Below, in pieces: positions 1-7,443 of a DNA stretch of 64,000 nt. Source of the stretch: Ereboglobus luteus (GTDB lineage: Bacteria; Verrucomicrobiota; Verrucomicrobiia; Opitutales; Opitutaceae); NCBI RefSeq assembly GCF_003096195.1, contig NZ_CP023004.1, positions 3,824,501 through 3,888,500 on the forward strand, read 5' to 3'. The stretch's first letter is position 1; each line of letters begins with the position of its first letter. Position numbers and translations under genes: made by a program. The notes under the pieces were generated by a model, which made no database searches, was not told the origin of the DNA, and saw only the letters and a program-made list of their open reading frames with translations.

Positions 1-555
1 GACTTGCGCGGCGTGAAAGTTTTGCTCGGTTTGCGCGAGGTCGGCATCGGCGGCCTTGAGCGACTGGCGGGTTTTGCCAAAGAGATCGATTTCCCAAGAG
101 GCGTCGAGCGAGGCGGAATAACTTTCGCCGCTGGTCGTGGTGTGCGGGCTTGTGGTGTGGTCCTTGGTGCGCGAGGTGCGCGCGTCGGCGCCGGCGGAGA
201 GCGAGGGAAGGAGATCGGATTTCGTGACGCCGCGGGTGGCGCGCGACTGCTCGATCTTGGAAAGCGCGGTGCGAATGTCAGGGCTGGTTTGGAGCGCGCC
301 GTTGATGAGCCGAGTGAGGATGGGGTCGTCGTAGCGCGTCCACCAGGCGGATAAATTGTCCGCGGCACTTGTCTGCGCGGGCCGGGTCGAGCTTGTCTCC
401 GAGGTGTTTTGCCAGGTTTCCGGAACGGCGACAGTGGAGTCACTGAGAGAGCGAGGGCCGGAAGGCGTGGCGCAGGAGGCGAGCAGGAGCAGCGAGGCAG
501 CGGCGGTGCCGCGGGTTAAAAGGAAAAGAGTCGTGTGTTTTTGTTGGGCGCACAT
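1..555 (-). CDS. NodT/OprM-type efflux outer-membrane lipoprotein, N-terminal part (runs off left edge)
   Basis: Reading the minus strand from an ATG at 553-555 gives 185 uninterrupted codons to position 1, so the gene is cut by the window edge. The N-terminus is a lipoprotein signal peptide with lipobox LLASC (Cys at about residue 28). It is followed by motifs typical of the TolC-like NodT family: 'WWTRYDDPIL' near residue 65, 'IRTALSKIEQSRA' and 'ASWEIDLFGKTR' near residue 155. Family members form the outer-membrane channel of tripartite RND efflux pumps. The partner membrane-fusion and RND genes would be expected beyond position 1, which cannot be checked here. The plus-strand open frames over the same bases are shadows. 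Confidence 0.85.
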   Translation of the reverse strand, partial: MCAQQKHTTLFLLTRGTAAASLLLLASCATPSGPRSLSDSTVAVPETWQNTSETSSTRPAQTSAADNLSAWWTRYDDPILTRLINGALQTSPDIRTALSKIEQSRATRGVTKSDLLPSLSAGADARTSRTKDHTTSPHTTTSGESYSASLDASWEIDLFGKTRQSLKAADADLAQTEQNFHAAQV

Positions 556-779
556 GGCGTAAATCGCGTTGAGTGTGCGCAGAGATTACACGAACGAACC
601 TTTAGGAATTATTAAGGCGCCGGATTTTTTTGAAAGATGGCGCTTAATCCTCAGTTTTTGAAAATAAAAAGCCTGTGTTCCCCTATGGTCGCCAACGCAT
701 CAAAACGGCGCGGGCTGTCTGCGCCGCAACAATGGCGGCAACAAAACGCTCACGCGAACCAACTCAGGCAAACGCGCGA

Positions 780-1634
780 CTATTCGGTAATCGGACCGTG
801 ACTGCCGCTCCAGTTGAGTTTTTTGCGCACCACGGAAAAGTGCGCGTAATCGGCGTGCTGCACAAGCGGCAGTCGCATGGGCGCGAGCGTGATTTCGAAG
901 GGCTTGCTCTCGCAGAGGATCGGGTTCTGGCGTCCGTCGGCGGCGACGAGAAGCCTGGCCTGCGGGTCGCGGTTGCGTATGCGCAAGCGCACGTCGTCGC
1001 GAAAAATGATCGAGCGATTGGATAACGTGTGCGGGCAGATGGGCGTCATGGCGATGACGGCGGCATCGGGATGAATGAGCGGGCCGCCAGCGGAGAGATT
1101 GTAGGCGGTCGAGCCGGTGGGAGTGGACACGATCAGGCCGTCGCTAAAATAATCGGTGACGAGCTGGTCGTCCGCATAGACTTCGAGGCGCACGAGCTGC
1201 GAGTTGCGCTCGTCCTTGATCACGATGTCGTTCAGCGCCGTGAGCGTGAGCGGGGTATCGTCGCAGTCGATGCGGCACTGGATGAGCGAGCGGTGGGATA
1301 TTTGAAATTTACCCGCAAGGATTTCCTGAAATTGCCGCGGGGCCTCGTCGGCGGAAAGTGTGGTGAGAAAACCAAGGTATCCGCGATTGACGCCGATGAT
1401 GGGGATTTGCCCGCGGGCGGCGTCGGCGGCAATGCCGAGCAGCGTGCCATCGCCACCAATCACGCAACACGCGTCGCAGTCGGCCAAAAAATTCTGTGGA
1501 ACGGGAAACTGATCCGTCGAGCGCACGGTGACGCCGAGCTTGTCGGCGGTGGCAAGCAGGCTTTGCGCGAGGTCGGCGGCGCCTGTTTTCCGGGCGTTGA
1601 CGACGAGTGCGAGTGAACGGATTGCTGCTGGCAT
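780..1634 (-). CDS. nadK: NAD kinase
   Basis: The 284-residue product matches ATP-NAD kinase, which phosphorylates NAD+ to NADP+ in the cytosol. The diagnostic GGDGT motif is at residues 60-64, and the second signature TPTGSTAY is at about 171-178, preceded by DGLIVS. 'NDIVIKDERNSQL' near 135 is also typical. I chose the ATG at 1634 (MPAAIRS...) over an upstream extension because the extra 41 residues resemble no known NAD kinase N-terminus, and this start gives the usual family length. It is divergent from the polyprenyl synthase gene, with a 126-bp spacer that must hold both promoters. Confidence 0.95.
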   Translation of the reverse strand: MPAAIRSLALVVNARKTGAADLAQSLLATADKLGVTVRSTDQFPVPQNFLADCDACCVIGGDGTLLGIAADAARGQIPIIGVNRGYLGFLTTLSADEAPRQFQEILAGKFQISHRSLIQCRIDCDDTPLTLTALNDIVIKDERNSQLVRLEVYADDQLVTDYFSDGLIVSTPTGSTAYNLSAGGPLIHPDAAVIAMTPICPHTLSNRSIIFRDDVRLRIRNRDPQARLLVAADGRQNPILCESKPFEITLAPMRLPLVQHADYAHFSVVRKKLNWSGSHGPITE

Positions 1635-1760
1635 GATGGGCGGAATCAAACCGTTTGCGCACGTCGTTGCAAACGCCAAACATGCGTTTCCCTTCGCGAT
1701 ATTTTGTTTTCTTTGCGGGACAAACGCGGCGCGATTCGTCAACCTGCCCGTTTTCAAACC

Positions 1761-2822
1761 ATGCCCGCAGCAAGCAACAACACTCCCGGCAACACCGCAA
1801 ACGACGCATCGCCGCGCTCCGTCGCGCAGGATTTCGCAACGGTGTTCGCGCTGCTCAAACCGCAGATGACGCGCCTCGACGCCTTCCTACGCGAACAAAT
1901 GACCGGCTTTGAGCCCGAGATTCGTCCGATGGCGGAATACTGCATCGACACCTCGGGCAAACGCATCCGCCCCGCGCTTGTTTTTCTGGGCGGCTGGACG
2001 GGCGACGCCGAAGACGCACCGCAAGAGCTGATTCGCGCCGCCGCCGTTGTCGAGCTCGTGCACCTGGCCACGCTCGTCCACGACGACATCATGGACGGCG
2101 CCGAGCTGCGCCGCAACCGCCGCACCGCCGCGCGCGAATACGGCGCGGAGGCCGCCGTGCTCCTTGGCGACGCCCTTCTCGCGCACGCCGTGCACATCGC
2201 CGCCCAGTTTCCCACCACCGAGGTCTGCGCCGAAGTCTCCAACGCCACGCGCAGGGTCTGCGCCGGCGAAATCATCCAGACCATGCGGCGCGGCACGCTC
2301 GAAATCACACTCGAGGACTACCAGCGCATCATCGACCTGAAAACCGCCGAGCTCTTCCGGGTGTCCTGCTACCTCGGCGGACGCCTCGCCGGCCATCCCC
2401 TGCCCTACTGCCTGGCCGCCGCCGAATTCGGACGCCGCCTCGGCGTGGCGTATCAAATCTACGACGACCTGGCCGATTTCTTCGGCGACGAAAAACGAAT
2501 TGGCAAAACGCTTGGCACCGACCTTGCCAGCGGAAAAATCACCCTGCCGCTTATCGAGCTTTTCAAACGCCTGTCCTCCGATGCCGACCGCGCCGCGCTC
2601 ACCGACGAAATCCTAAAGCGCGCCGCCCCCCGCCCCGACCTCCGTATCCAGCAAATGAATACGCTCGGAGTGTTCGAGGCGGTTTCGGACGCAATCCACG
2701 CAGAGCTCCGCGCTGCCGAGGCCGTCCTCGCCCCGCACGCGACGCTTCCGCCCGCGCCGTTGCTCCTGCGCCTGCGCGGCGTGCTGCACGACCAGGTGAT
2801 GACGTTGAAAAAGGACTCGTAA
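1761..2822 (+). CDS. Polyprenyl diphosphate synthase (IspB/octaprenyl type)
   Basis: The 353-residue product is a trans-isoprenyl diphosphate synthase. The first aspartate-rich motif, DDIMD, is at residues 108-112, and the second, DDLAD followed by FFGDE, is at about 235-245. 'GKRIRPAL' near 67 binds the allylic diphosphate. These enzymes condense IPP units to make the quinone side chain. Chain length cannot be read with certainty, so IspB versus farnesyl-type is undecided, but the overall pattern favours a long-chain enzyme. I prefer the ATG at 1761 (MPAASNN) to an upstream in-frame ATG because the upstream part runs into the divergent promoter region. The gene converges on hisS. Confidence 0.9.
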   Translation: MPAASNNTPGNTANDASPRSVAQDFATVFALLKPQMTRLDAFLREQMTGFEPEIRPMAEYCIDTSGKRIRPALVFLGGWTGDAEDAPQELIRAAAVVELVHLATLVHDDIMDGAELRRNRRTAAREYGAEAAVLLGDALLAHAVHIAAQFPTTEVCAEVSNATRRVCAGEIIQTMRRGTLEITLEDYQRIIDLKTAELFRVSCYLGGRLAGHPLPYCLAAAEFGRRLGVAYQIYDDLADFFGDEKRIGKTLGTDLASGKITLPLIELFKRLSSDADRAALTDEILKRAAPRPDLRIQQMNTLGVFEAVSDAIHAELRAAEAVLAPHATLPPAPLLLRLRGVLHDQVMTLKKDS

Positions 2823-2891
2823 GATACACGGACGCCCGTCCAAAGATTCGCATTCGAGAATCAAATACTCAAACGAAGAGCGCGATGTCCG

Positions 2892-4217
2892 TCACGAGGC
2901 GGCCGACAAAAAATCGCGCACCGTTTCAAGCACACCGACCTTGGGGATTTCCTGCTCCGTGCGCGTGCCCATGTCACGGATTTTAACCACGCCCTTGGCC
3001 AGTTCGTCACTGCCATAAATGAGCGCGAGCTTTGCGCCGGATTCCGCCGCCGCCTTGAATTGTTTGCCGAAGGCCATTTCCCGCATCGGATAATCAACGC
3101 GGAAACCAGCGGCGCGAATTGCGTTAATGTCGGCAAACGCGGCAAGGCGTTCCTGCTCGCCGCCAATGATCGCATACACATCGGGCGCCTGCACGAACGC
3201 CGGCATCAGCCCGCGCTGTTCGAGAAGAAGGCCGAATGTCATGTCGCCGATCGCAAAACCGATCGCGGGCATGTCCGCGTAACCGAGCTTGCCGACAAGA
3301 TTGTCGTAACGCCCGCCGCCCGCAAGCGCGCGCAACTCACCCTTGCGATCAAACGCCTCAAAAACAAAACCGGTGTAATAGGCGAGGCCGCGAACAACAC
3401 CGAGATCGACCGAGATATATTTCTCCAAGCCCATCGCGGCGAGATTGCCCAGAAGCTTTTTCCAGTCCGCAAGCCGCGCGCCGAGCTTGGCGGCGGTGGC
3501 CGAGTGCGGGGCGAGCACGGCCTCAAGTGCGTCGAGCGATTTGATTTTCAAAAACGCGAGCACCTTTTCCTTGAGCGCCGCGTCCAACGGCGCGCCGAAT
3601 TGATCCGCGTAGCCCTTGAAAGCATCGTCGCCGGCCTTCTCGTATTTATCGACGGCGCCGAGCACCGCGCGCGAGCGCGCCTCGTCAAGTCCGAGCGCCT
3701 CAAGATAATAGAACCAAAGATCGCGATCGCTAAGGCGCACGTAGAAATCCTGCTCCGTCAGTCCGAAGCCGCGAAGACATTGCGTGAGAAGCGCGATCAA
3801 CTCGGTTTCCGCCTCGACACCGGGCTCGCCGAAAATGTCGGCGTTAAACTGAAAGAAGCAACGCCCCCTTCCCTTTTGCATGCGCTCGTAACGATAAAAC
3901 TCGGCAATGCTGAACCATTTGACCGGACGCTTGAGCGTGGCCGCCTTGTCGCCGACGAGCCGGCAGACGGTGGGCGTCATCTCCGGGCGGAGCGCAACCT
4001 CGCGGCCACCCTTGTCGGTGAAGTTGAAAAGCTGCGACTCGATTTCCTCGCCGGATTTCGTTTTGTAAAGATCGAGCGGTTCCAGCACGGGCGCGTCGTA
4101 TTCAAGAAAGCCGAACGCGTTTGCTGTATGCCTCCAGACGCGGAAAATGTGATTCCGGCGCGCAAGGGCGTCGGGATAAAATTCGCGAAAACCGGGAAGT
4201 GTCTGGAATGCTGGCAT
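2892..4217 (-). CDS. hisS: Histidyl-tRNA synthetase
   Basis: The 441-residue product is a class II aminoacyl-tRNA synthetase that charges tRNA-His. Visible signatures are motif 2 'FYRYERMQKGRGRCFFQF', the histidine-binding loop 'VRGLAYYTGFVFEAF', 'AGGGRYDNL' and a C-terminal anticodon-binding domain beginning near 'DVYAIIGG'. The N-terminal 'LPGFREFYPD' is close to the usual LPGTRD start, which supports the ATG at 4217 over the longer frame. Motif 2 departs from the usual 'RPQAGRYREF' wording, as in eukaryote-like or divergent bacterial HisRS. The gene lies alone between convergent and divergent neighbours. Confidence 0.95.
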   Translation of the reverse strand: MPAFQTLPGFREFYPDALARRNHIFRVWRHTANAFGFLEYDAPVLEPLDLYKTKSGEEIESQLFNFTDKGGREVALRPEMTPTVCRLVGDKAATLKRPVKWFSIAEFYRYERMQKGRGRCFFQFNADIFGEPGVEAETELIALLTQCLRGFGLTEQDFYVRLSDRDLWFYYLEALGLDEARSRAVLGAVDKYEKAGDDAFKGYADQFGAPLDAALKEKVLAFLKIKSLDALEAVLAPHSATAAKLGARLADWKKLLGNLAAMGLEKYISVDLGVVRGLAYYTGFVFEAFDRKGELRALAGGGRYDNLVGKLGYADMPAIGFAIGDMTFGLLLEQRGLMPAFVQAPDVYAIIGGEQERLAAFADINAIRAAGFRVDYPMREMAFGKQFKAAAESGAKLALIYGSDELAKGVVKIRDMGTRTEQEIPKVGVLETVRDFLSAAS

Positions 4218-4298
4218 GTGAATAATCGTGATACGGAAACCCAAGACGCTGAAAAATGCGGACGCCGGGTGCGATGAAAAAATGCGCACAAATCATCC

Positions 4299-4328
4299 TT
4301 GTCAGTCGTGGGAAGACCCCGCTTTATT
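4299..4328 (+). promoter_or_regulatory. Putative promoter of tRNA-Val
   Basis: A TTGTCA hexamer at 4299-4304 (five of six matches to the sigma-70 -35 box) is followed after 18 bp by TTTATT at 4323-4328, a 4/6 match to the -10 box. This would start transcription roughly 10 nt before the tRNA. It is a consensus reading only. Confidence 0.35.
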
Positions 4329-4345
4329 TGCGCGCGCTTAGCAAC

Positions 4346-4422
4346 GGACGCTTAGCTCAGTTGGTTAGAGCATCTCGTTTACACCGAGAGGGTCGGGGGT
4401 TCGAGTCCCTCAGCGTCCACCA
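4346..4422 (+). tRNA. tRNA-Val (anticodon UAC), CCA encoded
   Basis: A 77-nt cloverleaf can be drawn. The acceptor stem GGACGCT pairs with AGCGTCC (4412-4418). The D arm contains AGCTCAGTTGGTTAGAGC. The anticodon stem TCTCG/CGAGA encloses the loop TTTACAC with anticodon TAC, and the T arm contains GGTTCGAGTCC. The 3' CCA is encoded in the DNA (4420-4422). The pgmB gene on the other strand runs into it: the last 44 nt of pgmB, including its stop codon, lie antisense to the tRNA. Confidence 0.95.
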
Positions 4423-5095
4423 TGTCTGAATGTAATTCCGTCTGGAATAACGCAACCATCACATGCAAGCCGGGAACAACGAGATCGGCGGAAAGTATTT
4501 GCGGGCTGCCTATTCCAACAACACGCATGCCGGCTCTTCGCGCAGCCTCGACTCCCGCTTCGGCATCCTCAAAAACGACACACTCTGCCGGAGCAATGTC
4601 GAGCTCCCGGGCGCCAAGCAGAAATACTTCAGGATCGGGCTTGGCCGCCCGAACTTTGTTTCCGTCGATAATCGCATCGAAGAGACTGGCTATGCCAAGT
4701 TTTTCAAGAATCAATGGCGCGTTTTTACTTGCCGAGCCCAGAGCCGTTTTTTTGCCGCACTCGCGCAGCAATTCGAGGTATTCGCGCGCACCGGGAAGAA
4801 TTTCCGAGCGTGTCATGCGCGAGATGTATTCCACATACCATTCGTTTTTTTGCCGCGCTAGGTTCTCTTTTTGCTCGCTCGAAAATGCGCGCTCACAATT
4901 GCCAATCTCCAGCAAAATTTCGAGTGAGCGCATTCTGCTCACGCCTTTGAGGCGTTCGTTGTCTTGTTCCGTAAAGTCAAAGCCAAGTTCTGCCGCAAGG
5001 CGTTTCCATGCGAGATAGTGATAACGAGCTGTGTCCACGATCACACCGTCGAGATCGAAGATTGCCGCGCGCGCAGTTTTCATTGGATCAATCAT
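4379..5095 (-). CDS. pgmB: Beta-phosphoglucomutase (HAD superfamily)
   Basis: The 238-residue HAD-fold product interconverts beta-glucose 1-phosphate and glucose 6-phosphate. It shows the nucleophile motif 'FDLDGVIVDT', the cap motif 'LKGVSRMRSLEIL', 'GSASKN', and 'AKPDPEVFLLGA...ECVVFEDAEAGVEAA' for Mg2+ binding. The ATG at 5095 overlaps the GH65 stop by 4 bp (ATGA), so the two are translationally coupled and form a phosphorolysis module. The normal family end would fall near 'GLHVMVALF'. The reading frame lacks a stop there and continues into the antisense of tRNA-Val, adding about 14 tRNA-derived residues (VDAEGLEPPTLSV) before TAA. Confidence 0.92.
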   Translation of the reverse strand: MIDPMKTARAAIFDLDGVIVDTARYHYLAWKRLAAELGFDFTEQDNERLKGVSRMRSLEILLEIGNCERAFSSEQKENLARQKNEWYVEYISRMTRSEILPGAREYLELLRECGKKTALGSASKNAPLILEKLGIASLFDAIIDGNKVRAAKPDPEVFLLGARELDIAPAECVVFEDAEAGVEAARRAGMRVVGIGSPQILSADLVVPGLHVMVALFQTELHSDMVDAEGLEPPTLSV

Positions 5096-7365
5096 GATAA
5101 TTTTTCTCCCGGCGAAAGCGCGCGGCATTTTCCGGCAACGCAAAATGCAACGGGGGCAGTGTTGGCGCTGTCGGCGGTGATAATGGCCTGCCCGGGCGTT
5201 ATGCACACGGAGAACCACTGGCATCGCCACTGGAAGCGGAACACCAGTTTGCTCCATTTCTTAGGAAGCGAAGGGTTGAGAATGATGTGCTCACGCCCAA
5301 TGCGAAGACCGGCGAATCCTTGCACCGCAACCATCCATGCACCGCCATTTGCGGCGGGATGCGTGCCGCCGATATAGTGCGCGCCGAGAAATTGTTTTGA
5401 TTCACCCGTAAGGTCTATTGTCGCCGTGCGGAGAAAATAATCATACGCCCGCTCCCCGCCGCCCGTGGCAGCGGCAACGAGCGCGTGGGCGCATGCGCTG
5501 AGACTGGAGCCATGTTCGCAGCGCGATTCGTAGTATTCCCAATTGGCGCGCTTAACCTCATCCGCATACTCATCGCCGAAGAGGTGCAGCATCAGGACGA
5601 CGTCGGCCTGCTTGATGACTTGTGTCGTCGTTGCAAGACCGTGGCCGCCGCCCCAGTATTCATGTTGTTTAAGGATGCGCTTTTTCAACTCATCGACGCC
5701 GATATCCTCGAGTTTTAGATAGCCGTCAAATTGCGGAATGATGCCCGTGACTTTGTCGGGCGCGGGCATGTGCAATTTATCAATCATGTCGCGCAGGCGA
5801 ACGAGGTCGTCCTCATAATCGAGGCGCTTGATGAGTTTTGCTTGGAATGACGCGTCGATTTCACCAAGGGCATTTATCGCATCCAAGGCGATGCGCAGCG
5901 TCGCTCGCACCATGACGTTGGTGAATGCGTTGTTGTTGACGCGCTCATGGTATTCATCGGGACCGACAACATCGAGGATTTCGTAGCGATCTTTTTCAGG
6001 CTTATACCAAGCGTAAGAGATAAAGAAGCGGGCGCATTCGAGGATAACCTCGGCGCCGCCGTCGAGGAGAACACCAGCGTCACCCGTCATGTGATAGTGG
6101 CGCCAAATGGCGAGGGCGACATCAGCGCTAACGTGGATTTGTTTGTCGCGAAAATAAGTGCGCATCGGACGCTGCGTGAAGACATCGGTGACATTAAAAT
6201 GCGTGCAGGCGTCATCGCCGGTGTCCTGGCTTTCCCACGCATAAAACGCGCCGCGACAACCATATTCGGCGGCTTTGCGACGCGCGCCGTCGAGCGTCCG
6301 GATGCGATACCGGACAAGCGCGCCGGACAACGCGGGTTGCGTGTGATCGAAGAACGGCAGCATGAAAATTTCGGTGTCCCAAAATATTCCGCCCTTATAG
6401 ACTTGGCCGGACAGGCCCCTTGCGGGTATCGATGCGCGGTCAGTTTGCGGCGCAACGATGAGGAGATTGTATATACTATGCCGCATCCCCAATTGCGCCA
6501 CTGCGTCACCGTCAATTTGCACGTCGGAATTGGCCCATCGCCTGTCCCAAATTGCGCGCGACGCGCCAAGCATTGTGTCATAGCCAATGGCGAGCGCCCG
6601 GCGACAGGCGGCGACCGCATCCTGTCTCGCGTTTTGTCCGAAACTGAAGGCGGCAAACTTCGTAAAGCTGCAAGTGTGTCCGGCCATTGCTTCGATATCA
6701 AAGCGACGGACGATCGAGTTTTCCGCATTGAAACTGAAAACGCCCGGAGAATGCGGATCGCGCTGGACCGCCTGTGCGACAACCACGGGGATGGCGTTTT
6801 CGTGCGTGAGCGCGCAAAGGGTGTCGATCTCATCTTCCTCATGCGCCTGAAAATGCGTCAGGTGCGGGCCGTTTAAATCCCAGGTGTCGCCGTCAATGCC
6901 GAGTTCCACGGTGAGTTTGCAAGGGCGATCCGGCGTGATGCGGATGCGCGATGCCCCGAGACTGGTGTCATCAAGGCTAAGCCAGCGTTCGGACTGCACG
7001 CGAAGCACGATCCCGGCGGACGTTTGGAAAACGGTGTCACGCGCATGAACAGCACCGCGCATGTCAACAGACTGCGTGTGGCGCAGGACTGTGCATGCGG
7101 AGTCGAGCACGGACACGGGTGCCCCGTCGCAGGTGATGCGCAGGAAAAACGGATTGGGCGCGTTTACAGGCTCGCGCCAGAGATCGCCGACCTTGTCATA
7201 GAGGCCGGAGAGCGTGCAGGCGACGAGTTGTTCACGGCTGAATTCATCAAGTGTGCCGCGAACACCGACCGCACCGTTGCCGATCATAAACTTGCTCCCG
7301 TTTTTGGCGACTTCACCCGCATCGAAACCCTCGGTTTCGACAATCCAGGAAGAATACTCGTTCAT
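5092..7365 (-). CDS. GH65 disaccharide phosphorylase (maltose/kojibiose/nigerose-phosphorylase type)
   Basis: The 757-residue product has the full GH65 length: an N-terminal beta-sandwich (about 1-260), a linker, an (alpha/alpha)6 barrel and a small C-terminal beta domain. 'GPDEYHERVNNNAFTN' carries the general-acid Glu at residue 471. 'GGIFWDTEIFMLPFF' near 325-340 and the phosphate-site 'CEHGSSLS' are also family signatures. There is no signal peptide, so it acts in the cytosol, cleaving an imported alpha-glucosyl disaccharide with phosphate to beta-glucose 1-phosphate and a free sugar. The coupled pgmB fits an inverting GH65 enzyme. The exact linkage (trehalose, maltose, kojibiose or nigerose) cannot be decided from sequence here. 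Confidence 0.92.
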   Translation of the reverse strand: MNEYSSWIVETEGFDAGEVAKNGSKFMIGNGAVGVRGTLDEFSREQLVACTLSGLYDKVGDLWREPVNAPNPFFLRITCDGAPVSVLDSACTVLRHTQSVDMRGAVHARDTVFQTSAGIVLRVQSERWLSLDDTSLGASRIRITPDRPCKLTVELGIDGDTWDLNGPHLTHFQAHEEDEIDTLCALTHENAIPVVVAQAVQRDPHSPGVFSFNAENSIVRRFDIEAMAGHTCSFTKFAAFSFGQNARQDAVAACRRALAIGYDTMLGASRAIWDRRWANSDVQIDGDAVAQLGMRHSIYNLLIVAPQTDRASIPARGLSGQVYKGGIFWDTEIFMLPFFDHTQPALSGALVRYRIRTLDGARRKAAEYGCRGAFYAWESQDTGDDACTHFNVTDVFTQRPMRTYFRDKQIHVSADVALAIWRHYHMTGDAGVLLDGGAEVILECARFFISYAWYKPEKDRYEILDVVGPDEYHERVNNNAFTNVMVRATLRIALDAINALGEIDASFQAKLIKRLDYEDDLVRLRDMIDKLHMPAPDKVTGIIPQFDGYLKLEDIGVDELKKRILKQHEYWGGGHGLATTTQVIKQADVVLMLHLFGDEYADEVKRANWEYYESRCEHGSSLSACAHALVAAATGGGERAYDYFLRTATIDLTGESKQFLGAHYIGGTHPAANGGAWMVAVQGFAGLRIGREHIILNPSLPKKWSKLVFRFQWRCQWFSVCITPGQAIITADSANTAPVAFCVAGKCRALSPGEKLS

Positions 7366-7392
7366 TCAAAAGTTATATCAAAACCCGCGTGA

Positions 7393-7421
7393 GGGTCGCA
7401 TGCTCGTGGAGCATGCGACCC
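7393..7421. repeat. Perfect 13-bp palindromic hairpin between GH65 and the GlyGly-tail hydrolase
   Basis: GGGTCGCATGCTC (7393-7405), loop GTG, then GAGCATGCGACCC (7409-7421): 13 of 13 bases pair. It lies between the stop of the 7444 gene and the start of GH65, both on the minus strand. No T-run follows on that strand, so it looks more like a REP-type palindrome or an mRNA-stabilising hairpin than a classic terminator. Confidence 0.7.
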
Positions 7422-7443
7422 GGCGTGTTTGTTGTGATATTTT

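Noticed and set aside
3060-4277. Long plus-strand open frame (405 codons) over hisS
   Set aside because: It is antisense to a fully convincing histidyl-tRNA synthetase, and its translation matches no family. It is a high-GC shadow frame.
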